Assembly: GCF_042657365.1 (NCBI RefSeq)
Contig: NZ_JBHSKT010000001.1
Location: forward strand, 496,001-560,000
DNA length: 64,000 bases
Source of the DNA: Adhaeribacter_A terreus
GTDB lineage: Bacteria; Bacteroidota; Bacteroidia; Cytophagales; Hymenobacteraceae
Direction: 5' to 3'
Shown here: piece after piece, positions 43,649-51,476 of the stretch
Position numbering within the stretch: position 1 is the first letter of the stretch
How the letters are laid out: each line of letters opens with the position of its first letter
Made by a program: the position numbers and the translations under genes
The notes under the pieces: model-generated
What the model was told of the DNA's origin: nothing
The model's input: only the letters and a program-made list of their open reading frames with translations
Databases searched by the model: none

Positions 43649-43709
43649 CAGAGCTATTTTTGCTCATTGACAGTTAAATTCTTTCTGTTAGTAGAGTTTA
43701 AAACAAAAT

Positions 43710-44744
43710 ATGAAAAAGATCTTTTATTTTATCTTGCTTCTGGCCATTTCATCCTGTAAAGACGACAAGGAGAACGTTGAACCAACTACTGAACCTGTAT
43801 CCGATTTGCAGAAACTGACAAACCATCCGGAAGGGGTAGGAACGGTTGTAATTAGTGAAGATGGGAATACAATTTATTATACTTTACAAAATCCTCAAGC
43901 AGCCCCTGGAAATTATAATATTGACTTATATTCCATAGAATCTGATGGAACCAACCAAAAAAAGATTCTTACTTATCCAAATGTTTCTGCGCTATTGCCT
44001 GTGATATCAAAAAATAATAAGCAACTGGCTTTTTCAGTGTATAGGAATTCTTCTACTGGTATGCAAGGTGAAATAGTGGTTGGTAATATTGATGGAACAG
44101 GTTTAAGAATTATTCAGACTGATAATACTTGGATGCCTGTTATGGCATTTGTTGAAAATGACAACAGCTTATTATATAGCAAACAATCTACCGTTTGGAA
44201 GGTGAAAACAGATAATTCCAGTAATAAAATGATTGCTGGTGATGGTGGGACTTCAGCAAAGGCAGTCTCTGCAGATCAGAATTTAGTTTTAATTGAAAAT
44301 TCTTCTGAAGCTTATTCAATAGATTTGGATGGCCAGAATAAGGTTAATTTAGGAAATAATTTTAGGCCCTGGATTATTTCTTCATTCAATCCCACTTTTT
44401 TACTCACCAAAATTATGCCTGTAGGTAGCATGCAAGCTACTGTGCAGATTTTTATTTCGGATGCAACAGGAACTAAAAAGCAGTTAACAAATTCAGAGGC
44501 TACAAACTTGCCAATCAGCTTTTTTCCAGATGGACAGGAAATTTTATTTACCTCTTATAAGTCTGCCTCTGCTCAGGGAGATGCTGAATTATATTCTATA
44601 AAACCAGACGGCTCCAACCTTAAGCGACTAACAAATAATAATTATGATGAGTGGGCGGTTGGGTTTTTAGAGCAAAAGCGAAAAGTTTTGTTTGGTTCTT
44701 CAAAAGATGGCGCTAATAATTTATATGTGCTTAACTTAAAATAA
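43710..44744 (+). CDS. TolB/WD40-like beta-propeller lipoprotein
   Basis: The 344-residue protein has a lipoprotein signal (lipobox ISSC, Cys 16) and repeated propeller blades with the PD40-like pattern, for example ISEDGNTIYYT, IDLYSIESDGTNQKKIL, IVVGNIDGTGLRIIQ and LYSIKPDGSNLKRLTNNN. Such proteins often bind partners in the periplasm; no partner is indicated here. It is distinctly AT-rich relative to its neighbours. Confidence 0.85.
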   Translation: MKKIFYFILLLAISSCKDDKENVEPTTEPVSDLQKLTNHPEGVGTVVISEDGNTIYYTLQNPQAAPGNYNIDLYSIESDGTNQKKILTYPNVSALLPVISKNNKQLAFSVYRNSSTGMQGEIVVGNIDGTGLRIIQTDNTWMPVMAFVENDNSLLYSKQSTVWKVKTDNSSNKMIAGDGGTSAKAVSADQNLVLIENSSEAYSIDLDGQNKVNLGNNFRPWIISSFNPTFLLTKIMPVGSMQATVQIFISDATGTKKQLTNSEATNLPISFFPDGQEILFTSYKSASAQGDAELYSIKPDGSNLKRLTNNNYDEWAVGFLEQKRKVLFGSSKDGANNLYVLNLK

Positions 44745-44769
44745 GATAGGCCTCGATTTTTATAATTTA

Positions 44770-44800
44770 CTTTTTCCCGCCCAAATCCTACCGTTTTAAA
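44770..44800 (-). repeat. Copy of the 30-bp dispersed element (reverse)
   Basis: ACTTTTTCCCGCCCAAATCC then TACCGTTTT. Confidence 0.7.
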
Positions 44801-44803
44801 AAC

Positions 44804-44833
44804 AAAAAGCCCCGAATTATTTCGGGGCTTTTT
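44804..44833. terminator. Bidirectional terminator
   Basis: AAAAAGCCCCGAA / TTCGGGGCTTTTT between convergent genes. Confidence 0.92.
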
Positions 44834-44852
44834 CAATCGGGATTATTATTCT

Positions 44853-47444
44853 TTATTCCGAAGCTTTCGGATCGGTAGAAGTTGGTTCAGAGGTTTCCGG
44901 TAATTCGTCGGAGGCACCTTTGGTAGATTCGTCGCCGGTTTTTTCGGAAGCGAACGTGAGTTGCTCTTTGCCTTCTTCGTAATCTACTTTTATGGTATCG
45001 CCCTGCGCCATTTCTGCTTTCAGAATTTCTTCTGCTATCGGATCTTCAATGTATTTCTGAATGGCCCGGTTCAGCGGACGTGCACCGTATTTCGGATCGT
45101 ATCCTTTTTCGGCTACAAAGTCTTTTGCCTTTTCGGTAAGCTCGATCTTGTAACCCAAAGCCTGAACCCGTTTGTAGAGTTTACCCAGCGAAATATCGAT
45201 AATCTTATGGATATCTTCTTTTTGCAGGCTGTTGAACACGATAATATCGTCCAGACGGTTCAGGAATTCCGGTGAGAACGTTTTCTTCAGGGAATTCTGA
45301 ATGGTCGATTTCATAATGTCATCCATGCTTTCCTGACGGGCTTTATTCGCAAAACCAATTCCGGCGCCAAAATCCTGAAGATCTCTTGCGCCAATGTTGG
45401 AAGTCATGATAATGATCGTGTTCCGGAAATCTACTTTGCGACCCAGGCCATCGGTTAAGATACCATCATCTAAAACTTGCAACAGCAGGTTGTAAACATC
45501 CGGGTGCGCTTTTTCGATCTCATCCAGTAAAACTACCGAATAAGGTTTGCGACGGATCTTTTCCGTTAATTGACCACCTTCTTCGTAACCCACGTAGCCC
45601 GGAGGCGCTCCTACCAAACGGCTTACGCTGAATTTCTCCATGTATTCGCTCATATCTATCCGAACCAAAGAATCTTCTTTGTCGAACAGATACGTAGCTA
45701 ATACTTTGGCTAATTCGGTTTTACCAACGCCGGTAGGGCCCAGGAATACAAACGAACCAATTGGTTTTTTCGGATCTTTCAGACCAACGCGCGTACGCTG
45801 AATGGCTTTTACCAATTGCTGTATCGCGCGGTCCTGACCGATCACTTTGCCTTTCAGCTCTTCGCCCATGTGCAGCAATTTAGCACTTTCGTTCTGGGCC
45901 ACGCGGCTTACCGGAATTCCCGTCATCATGGCAATAACTTCGGCCACGTTTTCTTCCTTCACGGTATAGCGTTTTTTCTTGGTTTCTTCTTCCCAGTTCT
46001 TTTTAGCGGTTTCCAGCTGGTCGATGAGTTTTTTCTCTTTATCGCGGAGTTGGGCTGCTTCTTCGTATTTCTGAGATTTCACGACCTGGTTTTTCTCTAC
46101 CTTAATATTTTCGATAGATTCTTCCAGTTTCAGAATATCTTCCGGCACCACAATGTTGTTGATGTGCACGCGCGCACCGGCTTCGTCCAGAATATCGATC
46201 GCCTTATCTGGTAAGAAACGGTCAGACATATATCTATCCGATAACTTCACGCAGGCTTCAATTGCCTTGTCGGTGTACATTACGTGGTGGTGATCCTGAT
46301 ATTTGTCTTTGATGTTGTGCAGGATTTCCACGGTTTCTTCCGGCGTGGTAGGATCTACCATCACAATCTGGAAACGACGGGCAAGCGCACCATCTTTCTC
46401 GATGTACTGGCGGTATTCGTCCAGCGTTGTAGCGCCGATGCATTGAATTTCGCCGCGGGCTAAAGCCGGCTTGAACATGTTGGATGCATCCAGAGAACCG
46501 CTGGCGCCGCCGGCACCAACAATGGTATGCAGCTCATCGATGAACAGAATTACGTCCGGCGATTTTTCCAGTTCGTTCATAACCGCTTTCATGCGTTCCT
46601 CGAACTGGCCACGGTATTTTGTGCCGGCAACCAAAGAAGCAAGATCTAAGGTAACTACGCGTTTGTTGAACAATACACGGCTAACTTTTTTCTGAATGAT
46701 TCTTAAGGCCAGACCTTCGGCAATGGCCGTTTTACCAACGCCTGGTTCACCAATTAAGATCGGGTTATTTTTCTTGCGGCGGCTCAATACCTGGGCTACG
46801 CGTTCAATTTCTTTTTCGCGGCCTACGATCGGGTCTAACTTATCTTCTTCGGCCAGTTTGGTTAAGTCGCGGCCAAAATTATCGAGTACCGGCGTACGGG
46901 ATTTTTCGCCCGGTTTTTTAGACGTAGAGCTGCTGCCGGCGCGGGAAGAGCTGCCAAAGAGTTTGTCGTCGTCGTTGTCGTCGGTATCTGAAGAGGCAAT
47001 GGGGTTGTTCTGCTGGTAATCCAGAGAATCTCTGATAGCTTCGTAGTTCACGTTGAATTTGGCTAGAGTTTGAGATGAAATATTGTCTTCGTCCCGGAGG
47101 ATGGAGAGTAATAAATGTTCGGTGCCGATAATATCGCTTTTGAAAATTTTAGCCTCCAGGTACGTTATTTTGAGCACTTTTTCGGTTTGCTTCGTGAGCG
47201 GAATACTGCCGGTTATGTTGGTATTCGGCGAAGCGGTATTGCGGGTTGCCTGTTCGATGGAATATTTTAATTCTTCGATGGAAACGCCGAGTTTTTTGAG
47301 TAGGGCAATTGCGGTTCCTTCGCCTTCGCGGATCATGCCCAGCAACAGGTGTTCGGTACCAATATAATCGTGCCCCAGGCGAATGGCTTCTTCGCGGCTA
47401 AGCGAGATCACTTCCTTCACCCGGTTAGAAAATTTAGCTTCCAT
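44853..47444 (-). CDS. clpC: ATP-dependent Clp protease ATP-binding subunit ClpC
   Basis: ClpC unfolds proteins and feeds them to ClpP. The 863-residue product from the ATG at 47444 has two N-terminal Clp repeats (EAIRLGHDYIGTEHLLLGMI and KSDIIGTEHLLLSIL), AAA-1 with GEPGVGKTAIAEG, a UVR/coiled middle domain (YEEAAQLRDKEKKLIDQLE), and AAA-2 with GPTGVGKTELAKV and SEYMEKFSVSRLVGAPPGYV. The tail is acidic and variable. ClpP is elsewhere. Confidence 0.96.
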   Translation of the reverse strand: MEAKFSNRVKEVISLSREEAIRLGHDYIGTEHLLLGMIREGEGTAIALLKKLGVSIEELKYSIEQATRNTASPNTNITGSIPLTKQTEKVLKITYLEAKIFKSDIIGTEHLLLSILRDEDNISSQTLAKFNVNYEAIRDSLDYQQNNPIASSDTDDNDDDKLFGSSSRAGSSSTSKKPGEKSRTPVLDNFGRDLTKLAEEDKLDPIVGREKEIERVAQVLSRRKKNNPILIGEPGVGKTAIAEGLALRIIQKKVSRVLFNKRVVTLDLASLVAGTKYRGQFEERMKAVMNELEKSPDVILFIDELHTIVGAGGASGSLDASNMFKPALARGEIQCIGATTLDEYRQYIEKDGALARRFQIVMVDPTTPEETVEILHNIKDKYQDHHHVMYTDKAIEACVKLSDRYMSDRFLPDKAIDILDEAGARVHINNIVVPEDILKLEESIENIKVEKNQVVKSQKYEEAAQLRDKEKKLIDQLETAKKNWEEETKKKRYTVKEENVAEVIAMMTGIPVSRVAQNESAKLLHMGEELKGKVIGQDRAIQQLVKAIQRTRVGLKDPKKPIGSFVFLGPTGVGKTELAKVLATYLFDKEDSLVRIDMSEYMEKFSVSRLVGAPPGYVGYEEGGQLTEKIRRKPYSVVLLDEIEKAHPDVYNLLLQVLDDGILTDGLGRKVDFRNTIIIMTSNIGARDLQDFGAGIGFANKARQESMDDIMKSTIQNSLKKTFSPEFLNRLDDIIVFNSLQKEDIHKIIDISLGKLYKRVQALGYKIELTEKAKDFVAEKGYDPKYGARPLNRAIQKYIEDPIAEEILKAEMAQGDTIKVDYEEGKEQLTFASEKTGDESTKGASDELPETSEPTSTDPKASE

Positions 47445-47566
47445 GTAATAGTTAAGTAAGTAATTAAGTTTGTTTTGCCACCGCTTCCGCATTTAAACGA
47501 AAACAGCTTCGTATATTTTTAAACAAGCTGCCTGCCTTTATTGTTCAGGTTAGGTAAGAAGCTGCG

Positions 47567-48163
47567 TTACAGGTAACTTATAGCTTCCGGCCCCTGATTG
47601 AAGAGCAGATCGAGCATGCTCAGGTTAGTTACAAATTGCCTGCCAAACACCTGGTTGTAAGGTTTTAGTGTCAGGCTGTCAGGTGCTTTTTTGGGGTGAA
47701 TACAGGAGCGCAGATCTAGTACTGGTTTCTCATATTTTTCCTCATAACGTTCGGTTAAACGCAGGGGTTTTGTAAATTTTAAAAATTTAATATATAAGCC
47801 AAGAAATTCGCGGTTCAGTTCAAATAAAAATTGCGGCTGCTTTTCGTAAACGGCCTGAAAGTAATCGGCATAGAACTCAAAATAGGGCGAATTGCCGTAA
47901 GCCGATCTTATGGTGCGCCAATGCGTGTTCACCCAATTCTGTTCGTAATCAATTTCCAGCTCGGTAATTAACGTTTTGCGGTTGCCGCCTTTTACGGGCA
48001 CGGTTAGCGCGAGCTCGCCCTGCGAGGTTAAAATATGACAGCGGTTGCGGTAACTTTGCTTTATATAGTTTTCGTGCGCTTCAATAAGTATCTCGTCGGC
48101 CTTATAAGCGTGCTGAAACCAGGCAATGCTGGGGTGGTAATGCAGTTCGGTAAGTAAAATCAT
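47567..48163 (-). CDS. WbqC family protein
   Basis: The ATG at 48163 gives 198 residues beginning MILLTELHYHPSIAWFQHAY, followed by the typical SYRNRCHILTSQGELALTVP, WRTIRSAYGNSPYFEFYADY and LNREFLGLYIKF. WbqC-like proteins are associated with surface glycan gene clusters and are suggested to be transferases, but no activity is established. It is transcribed divergently from the GWxTD gene. Confidence 0.88.
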   Translation of the reverse strand: MILLTELHYHPSIAWFQHAYKADEILIEAHENYIKQSYRNRCHILTSQGELALTVPVKGGNRKTLITELEIDYEQNWVNTHWRTIRSAYGNSPYFEFYADYFQAVYEKQPQFLFELNREFLGLYIKFLKFTKPLRLTERYEEKYEKPVLDLRSCIHPKKAPDSLTLKPYNQVFGRQFVTNLSMLDLLFNQGPEAISYL

Positions 48164-48235
48164 AGCGTGGTTCGGGAACTTCCGGATTGCGATATTACTT
48201 ATTTTACGTAACTTTAAGTTATTTATTGCAGGCGT

Positions 48236-49762
48236 ATGTTTTCTAAGCGTTTTACTTTTCTGGCCATTTTTGCTACCGTTTTTGCGGCGGCGCAAGCCAA
48301 ACAACTCGATGCTACCTTCGATCTGGTGCGTTTTAAAGCCACCGATAAACAAAATATGGTGGAACTTTATTGTTCGGTAAACGGCAATTCGGTGATCTAT
48401 AAAAAGGTGCCCGGTGGTTTTCAGGCTTCGGTGGCGCTCGAAGTACAAGCCGCAGATTCAGCCGGAATACGTCATTTCGATAAGCTGTTAATGAAGTCGC
48501 CGGTGGTTTCTGATACCGCAGTTTTTCAGCCGGCTTTCAATTTGCAGAAGCGCATTTTTCTGCCCAACGGGAACTTCAATTTCAGCATAAAAGCCAAAGA
48601 TGCCAATAGCACCCAGGCAGCCAGTAATATTGAACTGCCGCTGAAAGTAAGCTATAAAAAAGATGCCGTGCAGCTCAGCGATATCCAGCTGATCGATTCA
48701 TATTCCAAATCTTCGGAAAAAAACGATTATACCAAAAACGGTTATAAACTGGTAAGTTACGTTTCTAATTTTTACCCGAAAGGCCTGAATAAACTAAGTT
48801 TCTACACCGAAATTTACAACGCCGAAAACGTTCTGGGTAAAGAAAAACCAATGGTGGTTTTCTATCGCATTATTCCAACCCGCGACAACCTGGCCAAGCT
48901 GACCATTGCCGGGCAGAAAGTAATGAAAGCTGCGCCGGCCAACGTGCTGTTGCAGGAACTGGATATTACTACGCTGGCTTCGGGCAATTATGATCTTTTT
49001 GTGGAAGTGCGCAACGAAGAAAATAAAGTGGTTGCTACCCAGCGGCGACTTATTCAGCGCAGCAATCCGCTTACCATAAACGAAGAAGTTGCTTTAAACG
49101 CCGTTGCGCCAGATCTGAAAGATACCGAGCTGCCACCGGCATTCGCGAGTCTCGATTCTACCAAATTCGATCTTTACCTGTATTCGCTGAAACCGATCTC
49201 AAATACAACGGAAGGCGCTTTTATTGAAAAGGTAGCCAAAAATGGTAGCAATTTTCAGAAGAAAAGTTACCTGTATAATTTCTGGAAAAAACGCGACGAC
49301 GAAAACCCGGAACGTGCCTGGCTGGAGTACAAAACCCGGATAGAAGCCGTAGAAAAATCGTTCGCAAATCAGACCTTTCATGGTTACGAAACCGATCAGG
49401 GCCGTGTGTACCTGCAATACGGGCCGCCAAGCAAGATCAGCGACGAACGGACCGACGTAAACCGCACTTCGCGCAACACCGATTCCCGCCCTTACCAGAT
49501 CTGGCAGTATTATACCTTAGGCGACCAGCGGAACCGCATGTTTGCTTTCGTGGAAATGAATTTAGGCAATAGTTATACGTTGCTGCATTCTACAGCTAAA
49601 GGCGAAGTGAACAATGTGGCCTGGAGGGCACAAGCCAGGTATAAATATGCAGGTTCAAAAAATCCGAGTGGTTTCGATCGTGATTCTGAACAAGGCAGCC
49701 ATTTAGACAGCGAAGGCAACGAAAAGCAAACGCCGGGGCAACGCTTGCCGCAGAACCGCTAA
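48236..49762 (+). CDS. GWxTD domain secreted protein
   Basis: The 508-residue protein has a signal peptide (MFSKRFTFLAIFATVFAAAQ). The long N-terminal part is beta-rich. The C-terminal GWxTD domain has YLYNFWKKRDDENPERAW and GYETDQGRVYLQYGPPSKI, with Tyr in place of the first Trp of the name motif. Function is unknown in the family; it is common in this phylum. The next gene (LpxL-like) starts 9 bp later, so both may act in the cell envelope. Confidence 0.88.
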   Translation: MFSKRFTFLAIFATVFAAAQAKQLDATFDLVRFKATDKQNMVELYCSVNGNSVIYKKVPGGFQASVALEVQAADSAGIRHFDKLLMKSPVVSDTAVFQPAFNLQKRIFLPNGNFNFSIKAKDANSTQAASNIELPLKVSYKKDAVQLSDIQLIDSYSKSSEKNDYTKNGYKLVSYVSNFYPKGLNKLSFYTEIYNAENVLGKEKPMVVFYRIIPTRDNLAKLTIAGQKVMKAAPANVLLQELDITTLASGNYDLFVEVRNEENKVVATQRRLIQRSNPLTINEEVALNAVAPDLKDTELPPAFASLDSTKFDLYLYSLKPISNTTEGAFIEKVAKNGSNFQKKSYLYNFWKKRDDENPERAWLEYKTRIEAVEKSFANQTFHGYETDQGRVYLQYGPPSKISDERTDVNRTSRNTDSRPYQIWQYYTLGDQRNRMFAFVEMNLGNSYTLLHSTAKGEVNNVAWRAQARYKYAGSKNPSGFDRDSEQGSHLDSEGNEKQTPGQRLPQNR

Positions 49763-49771
49763 GCAATTTTC

Positions 49772-50683
49772 ATGCAGGCGTACCCTCCTAAAAAGCGTTA
49801 TTACCCGTTGTGGTGGCTTTTGCTGGCTGTTTCCCGATTGCCGTTTCCGTTGCTTTATCTGCTTTCTGACTTTTTATGCCTGATCCTGTACCGTTTTATT
49901 GGTTACCGCAAAAAAGTTGTAAGATTGAACCTGCAACGGTCTTTTCCGGAAAAAACGGCAGCTGAAATTGTAAGCATTATTCCCGCTTTTTACCAAAATT
50001 TTTGCGATGTAATTGTGGAAACGCTGAAACTGGCCACGGTTACTAAGGCGGAAATGCGAAGAAGGACCAGCATGCCCGATTCAGAGCAATTTGCGCATGC
50101 GGCATCGGCCGGTCCGGTAATTATTCTGGGTTCGCATCAGGCAAACTGGGAATGGGCTTTATCAGCTTCTTCCGTACAATACAGCTTTCAGATAGATGGC
50201 GTTTACAAAGTGCTAAATAACGAATTTTTCGAATGGTTTATGCTCCGCACTCGCACGCGTTTCGGGCAGCACCTGGTAAATATGAAAGACACGCTGAAAG
50301 ATATGATCCGCCGGAAAAATATTCTCCGGGCCATCAGTATGCTTTCGGACCAAACCCCACCGCGCGGCGAAATTCAGTACTGGACCACTTTTTTAAACCA
50401 GGATACCGCATTTTATGTGGGCGCCGATAAGCTGGCTGCCACTTTTAAATACCCGGTCTTTTTTGTGGAATGTGTGCGTGTGAAACGAGGCTTTTACGAG
50501 TACCGCATTTCGCAGCTTTGGGACGGGAAAACCGCTTTTGAGAACGAAGCGTTCCCGATTACAGAACGCTATGCCCGCAGGCTTGAAAAGTCAATACAGG
50601 AAAATCCGGCAGCTTATTTATGGTCGCATAAACGCTGGAAACACGCAAAGCCTGCTGCTTCAGAAATGGCTGCGGTGCAATAA
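49772..50683 (+). CDS. Lipid A biosynthesis acyltransferase (LpxL/HtrB family)
   Basis: The 303-residue protein adds a secondary acyl chain to lipid A (by family). It has an N-terminal membrane segment (WWLLLAVSRLPFPLLYLLSD), the catalytic H(x4)E in GSHQANWEWAL, RRKNILRAISMLSDQTPPRG, and the late TFLNQDTAFYVGADKLA. The chain specificity is not readable. It is cotranscribed with the GWxTD gene. Confidence 0.92.
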   Translation: MQAYPPKKRYYPLWWLLLAVSRLPFPLLYLLSDFLCLILYRFIGYRKKVVRLNLQRSFPEKTAAEIVSIIPAFYQNFCDVIVETLKLATVTKAEMRRRTSMPDSEQFAHAASAGPVIILGSHQANWEWALSASSVQYSFQIDGVYKVLNNEFFEWFMLRTRTRFGQHLVNMKDTLKDMIRRKNILRAISMLSDQTPPRGEIQYWTTFLNQDTAFYVGADKLAATFKYPVFFVECVRVKRGFYEYRISQLWDGKTAFENEAFPITERYARRLEKSIQENPAAYLWSHKRWKHAKPAASEMAAVQ

Positions 50684-50710
50684 AAACGGTTGGGTTTCGG
50701 GCCTGAAAAC
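50682..50710 (+). repeat. Copy of the 30-bp dispersed element (forward), overlapping the LpxL-like stop codon
   Basis: AAAAACGGTTGGGTTTCGGG then CCTGAAAAC. It begins within the TAA stop codon of the acyltransferase gene. Confidence 0.7.
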
Positions 50711-50711
50711 T

Positions 50712-50754
50712 AAAAACGCTATACTTTTCGGCTTCAAAAGTATAGCGTTTTTTT
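50712..50754. terminator. Terminator made of two facing dispersed elements
   Basis: AAAAACGCTATACTTTT (50712-50728) is followed by a 7-base loop and its exact reverse complement AAAAGTATAGCGTTTTT (50736-50752) plus TT. The half-sites are the 17-bp core of the 30-bp element, so here the repeat works as a 17-bp perfect stem between convergent genes. Confidence 0.88.
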
Positions 50755-50774
50755 ATGCTGAACAGCAGGCGTTT

Positions 50775-51407
50775 TTACAAATATTCATCCAGGTCACCGG
50801 CGCCTTCGCGTACAATTTCAAAAGCATCGTCTACGCAATTTACTACTGTAGAAGCAATGTTGTTTCCATAGCCGGCATCTATTACCGCATCTACCAGGCC
50901 GCGGTATTTTTCATAGATCAGTTCCGGGTCGGTAGAGTATTCTATCACCTCGTCTTCATCGTGAATGGAAGTGGAAATAATGGGGTTGCCGAGTTCGCGT
51001 ACCAGCGTTAAACATATTTCATTGTCCGGAACCCGGATGCCTACGGTTTTCTTTTTGGCGCCGCCGAATTTAGGCACTTTAGCACTTGCTTCCAGAATAA
51101 ACGTAAACGGGCCGGGCAACGCTTTTTTCATCACTTTGTAGGTTTGCGTGGAAATGCCTTTGGCGTAATCTGAAATATGTGTCAGGTCGGAGCACACGAA
51201 CGAGAGATTGGCTTTTTCGGGTTTAATGCCTTTTATCTGGCAGAGTTTTTCTACCGCGCGCGCATTGTGCAGATCGCAGCCAATGCCGTAAATGGTATCG
51301 GTGGGGTAAATAATAATGCCACCCTGACGCAAAATGTCCACTACTTCCAGTATCTTTTTCAGCGGCGGGTTTTCGGGGTGAATTTTAATGAATTGGGCGT
51401 TCTTCAT
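50775..51407 (-). CDS. Threonylcarbamoyl-AMP synthase (Sua5/YciO/YrdC family)
   Basis: The 210-residue protein, from the ATG at 51407, has the YrdC fold: RQGGIIIYPTDTIYGIGCDL, KLCQIKGIKPEKANLSFVCS and the C-terminal ASTVVNCVDDAFEIVREGAG. The family makes threonylcarbamoyl-AMP for the t6A modification of tRNA. It more closely resembles the YciO branch, whose exact role is less clear. A -7 box at 51420-51427 supports the 51407 start. Confidence 0.88.
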   Translation of the reverse strand: MKNAQFIKIHPENPPLKKILEVVDILRQGGIIIYPTDTIYGIGCDLHNARAVEKLCQIKGIKPEKANLSFVCSDLTHISDYAKGISTQTYKVMKKALPGPFTFILEASAKVPKFGGAKKKTVGIRVPDNEICLTLVRELGNPIISTSIHDEDEVIEYSTDPELIYEKYRGLVDAVIDAGYGNNIASTVVNCVDDAFEIVREGAGDLDEYL

Positions 51408-51419
51408 AGTTAGGTAAGG

Positions 51420-51427
51420 CAAAAATA
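51420..51427 (-). promoter_or_regulatory. Promoter -7 box (TATTTTTG) of the YciO-like gene
   Basis: On the minus strand TATTTTTG matches TAnnTTTG, 13 bp before the start at 51407. Confidence 0.5.
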
Positions 51428-51428
51428 A

Positions 51429-51458
51429 AAAAGGCTTCAGTTATTACTGAAGCCTTTT
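51429..51458 (-). terminator. Terminator of the T9SS-secreted protein gene
   Basis: AAAAGGCTTCAG / CTGAAGCCTTTT with a 6-base loop. Confidence 0.85.
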
Positions 51459-51476
51459 AAATAAGTTTGGTTTCGC

